This document shows positions 6,136 to 12,244 of a stretch of DNA of 20,414 nucleotides, one piece after another. Origin of the DNA: a virus; the IMG/VR virus record IMGVR_UViG_3300017714_000232, positions 1 to 20,414 of that record, one strand, 5' to 3'. The position numbers and the translations under genes are program-made. Each line of letters opens with the position of its first letter. The first letter of the stretch is position 1. Under the pieces are notes generated by a model, which saw nothing but the letters and a program-made list of their open reading frames with translations, ran no database searches and was not told where the DNA came from.

Positions 6136-8130
6136 ATGTCAGATAACGAAGAGAAAAAAGGTCTTATTGAAGTCATAGAAGACTTGATGGAGAAAAACCT
6201 TCAAGCAAAAGAAGCTGATATGACTAAAAAAGACGAAATCAAAAACCCTCAAGAGGAAGAAGTCACTGAGGGCCAAGATACTACTGTTCAAAAGAACGTC
6301 AACGATAAAGAATTACCTGCAGACGAAAAAGAAACTTTGGCTAATAAACAAGCGGCCGCTCCAACTGCTGAGCCAGATAAAAATGAAACAGGTGCAGAGC
6401 CAATGACTGACAAAGGTGGTGATAAAGGTACTGGTGGCGGAGACGAATCTGCTGAAGTAGAAGCTGATAAACCTGCTCACGACCAAGAAAAAGACCCTAT
6501 TGAAACTCCAATGAAAGACGATTCTGATCCAAAGAAAAAAGTAGCTGAAACTAAAGAAGAAGAAGCTGAAAAAGATATGGATGAGGAAGAAGACGAAGTT
6601 AAGGAGACTAAAGAAGAGCCAAAAGAAATGAAAAAAGACGACATGGACGAAGAAGAAGATGACGTTAAAGAAGAATTATCTGCTGGCCAGAAAAAATTAC
6701 CACCTGCTCTACAAAAAGCTATCAAAGATAAAAAAGACGATAAAAAAGAGACTAAAGAAGTCGAAGAAATGTCTAAAGATATGGAAAAAGAAGAGCTTAA
6801 AGGTGATCAGAAAAAATTAGATAAAGACGGCGATGGAGACATCGACGCAGCTGATTTAGCTAAAGTCCGTAAAGATGGTGCCAAAGAAGAAGTTAAAGAA
6901 ATGGCAAAAGATGATATGGACGAGGAAGAAGACGAAAAGAAAGAAACTAAAGAAGTCGAAGAAATGTCCCATAAAGACGATGAGAAAAAAGAAATGAAGG
7001 ACATGGAAAAAGAAGAAGACGAAAAAATGGATGAGGATGCTAATGAAGTAAAAGCTGAAAAGCAACCTACTGAAATTGAAAAAAATGCTAATGATAAGAA
7101 TTTACCACCGCAAGATAAAGCTACTTTAGATATGGCTAAAGGCGATGTTGATAAAGAAGAAGCTGAAGCTGATAAAGGTCCTCATGACCAAGGTAAAGAC
7201 CCAGTTGAAACTCCAATGAAAGATGATTCCGATCCTAAAAAAGGCGTATCAGAAATGAAAAAAGATGATATGGACGAGGAAGAGGATGAGCCTAAGGAGA
7301 TGAAAAAAGATATGGAAGAAATGGCTAAAGACGACATGGATGAAGAAGAAGATGACGTTAAAGAGCCTAAAGAAGAGCCTAAAGAAATGAAAAAAGATAT
7401 GGATGAAAAAGAGGATGACATGGAAGAAGATGTTGACCTTGATGAAGATTTCAAATCTAAAGCTGCTATAGTCTTTGAAACTGCGGTAAATGAAAAAGTA
7501 AATGCTAAAGTTTCTGAAATCGAAGAAAAATTAGAAGCTGAAAATGCTGATAGAATCAAAGAATTAGAAGAAAAGTTCTCTAAATATACTGACTATGCTA
7601 CTGAAGAGTGGCTAAAAGAAAATGCTTTAGAAATTAAGTATTCTCTAAGAACAGAAATAGCTGAGAACTTTATAAAAGACCTTAAAGGTCTATTTGAAAA
7701 GAATTACATTGACATACCTGAAGATGATATTAAGGTTGTTGATGAACTTACCGAGGCGGTTGAAGGATATAAAGACCAAATTGGTGAGAAAGACGAACTT
7801 GTTGAAAAGCTGCAAGAGAAGGTACTAGCTTACGAAAAAGCCGACATTACTACTGAAGTAAGTGAAGGTTTAACTGAAACCCAAAAGATACGCCTAGAAA
7901 AATTGGGAGACAGTGTAGAAGCTGGTAGTACTAATGAGTACAAAGAGAAGCTAGAGGCTCTCAAAGAGTCCTACTTTGATTCTCCAGAAACTGCAGCCAA
8001 AGCTCTGTCATCTTATGGTGATGAAGTTTTCGCAGGGAAGGAAGGCGAAAGCCAACCTGAAGTAGAAGGAACTGGAAACCCAGTTGTTTCGCAGTACGTT
8101 AGATACTTGTCTAAAACTGCACTTAAATAA
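6136..8130 (+). CDS. gp22: Prohead scaffold protein gp22, greatly enlarged with acidic repeats
   Basis: This is the main internal scaffold of the T4-like prohead; it directs gp23 assembly and is degraded by gp21. The scaffold-like part is residues about 432-664: a long helical, coiled-coil-prone region (KVNAKVSEIEEKLEAENADR, LKENALEIKYSLRTEIAENF, then a GLTETQKIRLEKLGDSV segment typical of marine gp22) ending VSQYVRYLSKTALK. Ahead of it are about 430 low-complexity, very acidic residues with repeated KDDMDEEED units, two copies of an HDQ-K-DP-ETPMKDDSDPKK block (115-134 and 350-369), and a single EF-hand-like loop DKDGDGDIDAAD at 229-240. T4 gp22 has only 269 residues, so the N-terminal part is an added module. 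The GGAG site and an upstream AATAAATA box support the start. Identity rests on the C-terminal half and on the position between gp21 and gp23. Confidence 0.85.
   Translation: MSDNEEKKGLIEVIEDLMEKNLQAKEADMTKKDEIKNPQEEEVTEGQDTTVQKNVNDKELPADEKETLANKQAAAPTAEPDKNETGAEPMTDKGGDKGTGGGDESAEVEADKPAHDQEKDPIETPMKDDSDPKKKVAETKEEEAEKDMDEEEDEVKETKEEPKEMKKDDMDEEEDDVKEELSAGQKKLPPALQKAIKDKKDDKKETKEVEEMSKDMEKEELKGDQKKLDKDGDGDIDAADLAKVRKDGAKEEVKEMAKDDMDEEEDEKKETKEVEEMSHKDDEKKEMKDMEKEEDEKMDEDANEVKAEKQPTEIEKNANDKNLPPQDKATLDMAKGDVDKEEAEADKGPHDQGKDPVETPMKDDSDPKKGVSEMKKDDMDEEEDEPKEMKKDMEEMAKDDMDEEEDDVKEPKEEPKEMKKDMDEKEDDMEEDVDLDEDFKSKAAIVFETAVNEKVNAKVSEIEEKLEAENADRIKELEEKFSKYTDYATEEWLKENALEIKYSLRTEIAENFIKDLKGLFEKNYIDIPEDDIKVVDELTEAVEGYKDQIGEKDELVEKLQEKVLAYEKADITTEVSEGLTETQKIRLEKLGDSVEAGSTNEYKEKLEALKESYFDSPETAAKALSSYGDEVFAGKEGESQPEVEGTGNPVVSQYVRYLSKTALK
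6286..7446 (+). repeat. Degenerate internal repeats coding for the acidic region of gp22
   Basis: Two related long blocks are present. The first has VQKNVNDKELP (6286) and HDQEKDPIETPMKDDSDPKK (6478-6537). The second has IEKNANDKNLP (7075) and HDQGKDPVETPMKDDSDPKK (7183-7242). The two landmarks are about 190 bases apart in the first copy and about 110 in the second, so the copies differ by internal insertion or deletion. Between and after them at least five copies of a DMDEEED unit and several KETKEVEEM or PKEEPKEM units occur. Synonymous differences between copies show that the duplication is not recent. Confidence 0.8.
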
Positions 8131-8197
8131 GAATGAAAAAACCAACGATTTTTAAGAAAATTAATAATCTAACTTAAATTAACTTAGGAGAAAAACC

Positions 8198-9688
8198 ATG
8201 TCATACGACGTACTTACAGAGAAATGGGCTCCAGTAATCGAACACGAAGATTTACCAAAAGTAGATGAGCGTGATAAGAAAGCTGTTCTTGCACAAGTTC
8301 TCGAAAATACAGAGAAGGCATTAGCAGAGGAGCAAAACTTAGAAGAAGCTTCTTTATCTGGTGCTAGCTTTGGTGGTGCTATGAGTGGAGCAAACACGAA
8401 TAGTGCTGTAAACGCTACTGGTCGAGCTGGTTATGACCCTATCATTATATCTCTAGTTAGACGTGCGGTTCCACAAATGATGGCATTTGACTTATGTGGT
8501 GTTCAACCTATGAACGCTCCAACTGGTCTTATATTCGCGCTAAGAGCAAGATACAACAATACTAACGAAGGTGTTAGTGGCGATGGTAATGGTCTTGGTA
8601 TTGAAGCCATGTACGACGAACCGTTCTCTAACTTCTCAGGTACTGCGTTTAATACAGGGAAACCTAATACGCACTCTGCAGGAAGCAACACGGACGCGGC
8701 TGGAAATCCATTCGCTGTCTCTAGAGCTAAAAATGATGGTGTTAGCACTGCTGACTCTGACCCCGTAACTGATACTGGATCAATCACACCTGTGAATGAC
8801 CCATTTGTAGACACAGTTACTGCAAACCCTAACCTAAACTCTGGCTATATGCCAAGTGGACAAGCTGAAGGAAATACTTCTTTCGGAATGAACACAAGAG
8901 AAGGAGAAGGTGACAACTTCCGTGAAATGTCTTTCACAATTGAGAGAACAGCTGTTGAAGCTAAAACAAGAGCTCTCAAAAGTGAATACACTATGGAACT
9001 AGTTCAAGACCTTAAAGCTGTCCACGGTTTGGACGCTGAGGCTGAATTAGCTAACATTCTTTCTACTGAAATCCTAGCGGAAATCAATAGAGAAGTTGTA
9101 CACACAATCCTATCTCAGGCTAAATACGGAGCACAAGGCTTAACTACTAACGGAATATTCGACTTGATCGCTGACGGTCAAGGAAGATGGTCTGTTGAGA
9201 GACAAAAAGGCCTTATGATGCAAATCGAAAAAGAATGTAATAAAATTGCATTTGAAACTCGAAGAGGAAAAGGAAACTTTATCCTTTGTTCTGCTAACGT
9301 TGCATCAGCTTTAACAATGGCTGGACTACTAGACTATACATCTGGATTACAAGATAATCTAAATGTAGACGTAACTAGTGGTACGTTTGCTGGAGTACTA
9401 AATGGACGTACAAAAGTCTATGTTGATCCTTATGCAACTAACGGCGACTATGTTGTTGTTGGTTATAAAGGTACTAACAATATGGATGCAGGTATGTTCT
9501 ATTGTCCTTACGTTCCATTACAAATGGTTCGTGCGGTTAGTCAGGAAACATTCCAACCTAAAATTGGATTTAAAACTAGATATGGAATGGTTTCAAACCC
9601 GTTCGCTTCTAGAACTATCCAATCTCAAGGTTTACATGCTCCTGATTCAAACATGTACTACAGAAAATTCAGAGTTGACAACGTGTAA
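8198..9688 (+). CDS. gp23: Major capsid protein gp23
   Basis: This HK97-fold protein forms the hexamers of the T4-like head. It has 496 residues, against 521 in T4. Family signatures are clear: RAGYDPIIISLVRRAVPQMM near 70-90, FDLCGVQPMNAPTGLIFALRARY just after, the FREMSFTIERTAVEAKTRALK segment followed by SEYTMELVQDLKAVHGLDAE, then the EILAEINREVV helix, and near the end YCPYVPLQMVRA and PKIGFKTRYGM. Residues about 115-235 are Gly/Ser/Asn/Asp-rich and correspond to the variable insertion region. The N-terminal about 50-65 residues (charged, helical, before LSGASFGGAMSG) are probably removed by gp21, as in T4; the exact site is inferred. The AGGAG site (8186-8190) is 7 bases from the ATG. 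A strong terminator follows. Many codons end in C, as expected for a very highly expressed gene. Confidence 0.97.
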   Translation: MSYDVLTEKWAPVIEHEDLPKVDERDKKAVLAQVLENTEKALAEEQNLEEASLSGASFGGAMSGANTNSAVNATGRAGYDPIIISLVRRAVPQMMAFDLCGVQPMNAPTGLIFALRARYNNTNEGVSGDGNGLGIEAMYDEPFSNFSGTAFNTGKPNTHSAGSNTDAAGNPFAVSRAKNDGVSTADSDPVTDTGSITPVNDPFVDTVTANPNLNSGYMPSGQAEGNTSFGMNTREGEGDNFREMSFTIERTAVEAKTRALKSEYTMELVQDLKAVHGLDAEAELANILSTEILAEINREVVHTILSQAKYGAQGLTTNGIFDLIADGQGRWSVERQKGLMMQIEKECNKIAFETRRGKGNFILCSANVASALTMAGLLDYTSGLQDNLNVDVTSGTFAGVLNGRTKVYVDPYATNGDYVVVGYKGTNNMDAGMFYCPYVPLQMVRAVSQETFQPKIGFKTRYGMVSNPFASRTIQSQGLHAPDSNMYYRKFRVDNV

Positions 9689-9710
9689 GCCACGTTCGAT
9701 AACGAATTTT

Positions 9711-9740
9711 AAAAGGGAGTCTTCGGACTCCCTTTTTTTT
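9711..9740 (+). terminator. Intrinsic terminator after gp23
   Basis: GGGAGTC (9715-9721) pairs with GACTCCC (9726-9732) around a TTCG tetraloop, a very stable loop type. Four A bases upstream pair with the first of eight T bases (9733-9740). This is a textbook Rho-independent terminator placed 22 bases after the gp23 stop. It ends the capsid transcript and separates it from the next late-promoter box at 9749. Confidence 0.95.
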
Positions 9741-9748
9741 ATCCTAAA

Positions 9749-9756
9749 TATAAATA
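9749..9756 (+). promoter_or_regulatory. T4-type late promoter box TATAAATA
   Basis: This is an exact T4 late -10 consensus, 8 bases after the gp23 terminator and 4 bases before the ATG at 9761. Its position between a terminator and a new gene makes it the best-supported promoter in the window, because 9761-10686 needs its own transcript. There is no ribosome site between box and ATG, so the message should be nearly or completely leaderless. Confidence 0.75.
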
Positions 9757-9760
9757 GTAT

Positions 9761-10093
9761 ATGAAAAACTTTCAAGAATTTTGTTGCGAAGATTGTGATA
9801 AAGTATTTGACCACAATATCACAGAGGCAGAATACCAAGGCACAAAAGTAAAACTAAATGACCCAATGCGGGTAAGTGATGGTAAATCAAAATTTAAAGT
9901 ATACGTAAAAGGTCCAAAAGGTAATGTTGTTATGGTTAGATTTGGTGACCCAAAAATGGAAATCAAAAGAGATGACCCAGCTAGAAGAGCATCATTTAGA
10001 GCAAGACATAATTGTGCTGATCCTGGACCAAAGTGGAAAGCCAGATATTGGTCATGCTATCAGTGGAGAGCTGGCGCCAAGGTAGATAGCTAA
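9761..10093 (+). CDS. Small conserved Cys-containing protein (probable structural or head-associated)
   Basis: The 110-residue product begins MKNFQEFCCEDCDKVF, with Cys8, Cys9 and Cys12. It continues with a beta-rich region (YQGTKVKLNDPMRV, SKFKVYVKGPKGNVVMVRFG) and ends with DDPARRASFRARHNC followed by a PKWKARYWSCYQW segment. I recall this last region as a widespread conserved module in marine T4-like phages, often joined to other virion-related proteins, but I know of no tested function. Paired cysteines at both ends and His/Cys in RHNC could form a zinc site. It is the first gene of a two-gene unit with the gp3-like gene, which it overlaps by one base (TAATG), and it follows a TATAAATA box with no visible Shine-Dalgarno site. 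Real gene: very likely; role: unknown. Confidence 0.8.
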   Translation: MKNFQEFCCEDCDKVFDHNITEAEYQGTKVKLNDPMRVSDGKSKFKVYVKGPKGNVVMVRFGDPKMEIKRDDPARRASFRARHNCADPGPKWKARYWSCYQWRAGAKVDS

Positions 10094-10686
10094 TGGTTAG
10101 CAAAAATTTTTCAGACGTCTTAGCCAGACAAACTGAGCTAAGTTTCACAGCACCTCAACACTTCTTTTTAACAATAGATAGAGCACCTGATATAGTATAC
10201 ACTGTGCAACAAGTAAATGCACCAGTTATAAGTGCTGGTGAATTACCTTTATCAAATCCATATAACACTAATAGAACAGTTCCTGGTGATACATTAGACT
10301 ATGCACAATTAGATGTCACTTTTTTAGTTGATAAACATTTCCAAGGTTATAGACAAATACTGGAATGGATGAAAGGTATGATTGCACCTGAATCATATGA
10401 ACAATTTGCTGAATACACAAAAAAGAATGTGACAGCTAGACCTGATGCTAGAGAGCCAGGATTCTTAAGTACAATGTCTAATATATCTTTATTTGCAGCA
10501 GATGCAGATTTAAAGCCCTTGGCTGAATGGAAGTTCTTTGATGCATTTCCTATATCACTAGATGGTCCACAATTTGATGCGGCCAGACAAGACGTAGAAT
10601 ATATCACATCTACATCGTCATTTAAGTTTTTATACTTTGAACATTCAACGTATACAAATGGCGCAAAAAATAACGATAAAATCTAA
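10093..10686 (+). CDS. gp3: Tail completion/terminator protein gp3-like
   Basis: T4 gp3 caps the finished tail tube and stabilises the sheath; its fold is related to tube proteins. This 197-residue protein (T4 gp3 has 176) shows the matching outline: an N-terminal strand region (FFLTIDRAPDIVYTVQQVNA, then PVISAGELPLSNPY), the block PGDTLDYAQLDVTFLVDKHF followed by QGYRQILEWMKG at about 60-90, and a later WKFFDAFPISLDGPQF followed by a final strand FKFLYFEH. The block with a bulky-residue strand, an acidic VD turn and a WM helix is close to the equivalent part of T4 gp3. Marine T4-like phages also place gene 3 after gene 23. A tube-initiator protein of the same fold is the main alternative. 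It begins inside the previous stop codon. Confidence 0.72.
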   Translation: MVSKNFSDVLARQTELSFTAPQHFFLTIDRAPDIVYTVQQVNAPVISAGELPLSNPYNTNRTVPGDTLDYAQLDVTFLVDKHFQGYRQILEWMKGMIAPESYEQFAEYTKKNVTARPDAREPGFLSTMSNISLFAADADLKPLAEWKFFDAFPISLDGPQFDAARQDVEYITSTSSFKFLYFEHSTYTNGAKNNDKI

Positions 10687-10710
10687 AAAAAATACTTCTT
10701 TTTCGGTATT
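10685..10710 (-). terminator. Weak candidate terminator for phoH
   Basis: Read on the minus strand, AATAC (10710-10706) can pair with GTATT (10695-10691) around a 10-base A-rich loop, followed by a run of T bases ending at 10685. The stem is only 5 A/T-rich pairs. It lies 55 bases downstream of the phoH stop, in the convergent gap with gp3, which is where a terminator would be expected. Confidence 0.3.
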
Positions 10711-10765
10711 ACATAAAGGTAGCTTGATTCCTTTTGAAGGTGCTACTGAATATAAAATCAGTCTC

Positions 10766-11449
10766 TTAGATTCCAGCCTTCGCGAACATTTTAACTAAGT
10801 TAGCTACCATATCAGACCTAACGATATCTTTAATACTAAAAGTTACGATGGGCGCCGGCACTCTATACTGATGACATAAATCTACAAATTTAATCAAATC
10901 ACTATTCTTTAAATCAGATTGAGCTGGGTCACCTAATAATATCAATTTAGTATTTTCACCAATTCTAGTAGTCACTGCTTTAATTTCATCTATAGTTAAA
11001 TTTTGCGCCTCGTCTACAATTATTATACTGTTATCAAATGATGTACCTCTTATTGTTTCAATAGGTTGTACTTCTATTTGTTTTTGTCTTTGCATACATT
11101 CAGCTCGTCCCGAACCTAATCCATCAATAAGTACATTCAATATAGGTTTTACCCAAGGTTCCATCTTTTCTTCGATAGTACCTGGAAAGTGTCCTAGTGA
11201 TTTACCTGTTGATATATTAGACCGTGTTAACACGATTTTTTGATACTCGCCTTTCAAAAATAATTGGGCAGCTTTCATACCAGTACAGTAAGTTTTTCCT
11301 GTACCAGCCGGTCCTATTGCGACCGTCATAATATTTTTTTGAATACATTCTAAAAGATAATTTTGAGTTTCATTTTTGGGCTGTATATGAAATGCTTTTG
11401 AAGCATCTAATTCAGCTTGTAACGAAGCTTTTTTCTGCCTTCGAGCCAT
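10766..11449 (-). CDS. phoH: PhoH-like P-loop ATPase
   Basis: This 227-residue protein is of the PhoH family (a helicase-related P-loop NTPase), common in marine phages. Walker A is GPAGTGKT at 46-53 and Walker B is IIIVDEAQN at 142-150. Other family blocks are IVLTRSNISTGKSLGHFPGT at 72-91 (part of the conserved region after Walker A), ETIRGTSFDNS before Walker B, and TTRIGENTKLILLGDPAQSD after it. It lacks any N-terminal PIN domain, so it is the short phage form. It is the only minus-strand gene, convergent with gp3 and divergent from uvsY. TAGGAGA (minus strand, 11460-11454) lies just before the ATG, and a minus-strand TATAAATA box sits about 90 bases upstream. Its cellular role in phage infection is not established; links to phosphate stress or RNA metabolism are suggestions from the family. 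Confidence 0.93.
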   Translation of the reverse strand: MARRQKKASLQAELDASKAFHIQPKNETQNYLLECIQKNIMTVAIGPAGTGKTYCTGMKAAQLFLKGEYQKIVLTRSNISTGKSLGHFPGTIEEKMEPWVKPILNVLIDGLGSGRAECMQRQKQIEVQPIETIRGTSFDNSIIIVDEAQNLTIDEIKAVTTRIGENTKLILLGDPAQSDLKNSDLIKFVDLCHQYRVPAPIVTFSIKDIVRSDMVANLVKMFAKAGI

Positions 11450-11478
11450 AGTGTCTCCTAGTTGATAGTTGATTAATA

Positions 11479-11495
11479 AGACTCGGACTGAGTCT
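11479..11495. other. Inverted repeat in the phoH-uvsY divergent region
   Basis: AGACTC (11479-11484) pairs with GAGTCT (11490-11495) around GGACT. It is a GC-richer island in an otherwise A/T-rich spacer. In the phoH transcript predicted from the minus-strand late box it would form a hairpin in the 5' leader. It could be an operator or mRNA structure; no T-run follows on either strand. Confidence 0.35.
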
Positions 11496-11538
11496 ATTTG
11501 AAAGTGATATATTTAGAAAAAAATTGTTTATCACAGTA

Positions 11539-11546
11539 TATTTATA
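11539..11546 (-). promoter_or_regulatory. Minus-strand late promoter box TATAAATA for phoH
   Basis: The plus strand reads TATTTATA, so the minus strand carries an exact late consensus directed toward phoH. A start about 6 bases downstream would give a leader of roughly 85 bases containing the 11479-11495 hairpin and the TAGGAGA ribosome site. The box ends 4 bases before the uvsY ATG on the other strand, so late transcription of phoH would begin on top of the uvsY start region. Confidence 0.5.
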
Positions 11547-11549
11547 GTA

Positions 11550-11984
11550 ATGATTACGCACGAACAACTGCTTTCCTTGTGGGAAGAAGACGCTGGTATT
11601 GACAGAGTTAATCTTGATAAAGAGGCTACAAATATACCTAAACTTCACCATAAGTATCTAACAATCTTATTAGATATAAGAGCAAAGAAAATCGCGTATA
11701 ATCATAAATTAGCAGAACTTAAGAAAGAAAAAGAATTGTATTATTCTGGACAAGCAAAGTCAGATGATTACAAAGAAAAGCCGTTTGATTTAAAATTAAA
11801 AACAAAAGCGGGCGTTGAGAAACATGTTAATACCGATCCAGAAGTTGTGGACCTATTAAAGAAAATAGAGTACATGGAAATACTTTTAGAAGGTGCAAAT
11901 CATATTCTTGAGCAAATCAAATGGAGAAACAGTTCAATTAAAGCCGCAATTGATTGGGCAAGATTTACAAGTGGAAGCTTATGA
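11550..11984 (+). CDS. uvsY: Recombination mediator protein UvsY
   Basis: UvsY loads the UvsX recombinase onto gp32-coated single-stranded DNA. The 144-residue product (137 in T4) shows the typical helical pattern: an N-terminal LLSLWEEDAGIDRVNLDKEA followed by IPKLHHKYLTILLDIRAKKI, and a C-terminal helix IKWRNSSIKAAIDWARFTSG. The N-terminal LWEED-ID segment and the H-KYL segment are hallmarks of the family. The middle, YSGQAKSDDYKEKPFDLKLK, is basic and suits DNA binding. No Shine-Dalgarno site is seen before the ATG. The stop overlaps the next start as ATGA. It heads the recombination block ahead of uvsW, gp55, gp47 and gp46. Confidence 0.92.
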   Translation: MITHEQLLSLWEEDAGIDRVNLDKEATNIPKLHHKYLTILLDIRAKKIAYNHKLAELKKEKELYYSGQAKSDDYKEKPFDLKLKTKAGVEKHVNTDPEVVDLLKKIEYMEILLEGANHILEQIKWRNSSIKAAIDWARFTSGSL

Positions 11985-12244
11985 TTAAGATTATAAAGTT
12001 AGACAGTGGAGGTCCAATAATTATTGGAGATGTCAAAAGCGAAAAAGACAGACAAATAAAAATGGATAATCCTGCTGTGGTATTTCAAGAAACTGATGAC
12101 AATGGAACTAATAAATTTAAGATTGGTACATTTATGGAATTAGCAGATAGAAATAGTTTTTATTTCTATGATTTTACATTTAAGTGTATTCCAAGTGAGC
12201 AGTTGACAAATACGTATAATGATTTTATTTCGCAAACTAAATGA
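11981..12244 (+). CDS. Small conserved protein between uvsY and uvsW, unknown function
   Basis: The product is 87 residues (MIKIIKLDSGGPIIIGDVKS at the start). The ATG at 11981 is preferred over an upstream in-frame TTG at 11954, because it makes an ATGA overlap with the uvsY stop and removes a stretch that merely reads uvsY in another frame. The sequence has a basic/acidic mix, a MDNPAVVFQETDD segment, and a C-terminal FYDFTFKCIPSEQLTNTYND. I recall similar small proteins at this locus in marine T4-like phages, without a known function. It overlaps uvsW by 26 bases, so co-translation is likely. A partner of UvsY or UvsW is a guess from position only. Confidence 0.75.
   Translation: MIKIIKLDSGGPIIIGDVKSEKDRQIKMDNPAVVFQETDDNGTNKFKIGTFMELADRNSFYFYDFTFKCIPSEQLTNTYNDFISQTK

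Noticed and set aside
7182-7559. Minus-strand Ser-rich open frames inside gp22, here and at 6477-6725 and 6807-7065
   Set aside because: They arise from reading GAA/GAT/AAA-rich acidic repeat codons in reverse, which gives Ser/Phe runs; they follow the repeats and have no independent signals.
8503-8814. Open frames on both strands overlapping gp23
   Set aside because: gp23 is unambiguous across this interval and the frames show no recognisable domains or start signals.
10717-10746. Possible hairpin GGTAGC / GCTACT in the gp3-phoH gap
   Set aside because: It has a large loop, a wobble end and no following T-run, so it is too weak to call.
11412-11651. Minus-strand open frame covering the phoH start and uvsY start
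   Set aside because: It overlaps both real genes and the divergent control region, and its product is A/T-driven low-complexity sequence.
11954-11980. Upstream TTG start for the small gene between uvsY and uvsW
   Set aside because: The added residues only read the uvsY C-terminus in another frame; ATG 11981 gives an ATGA coupling and is the better start.
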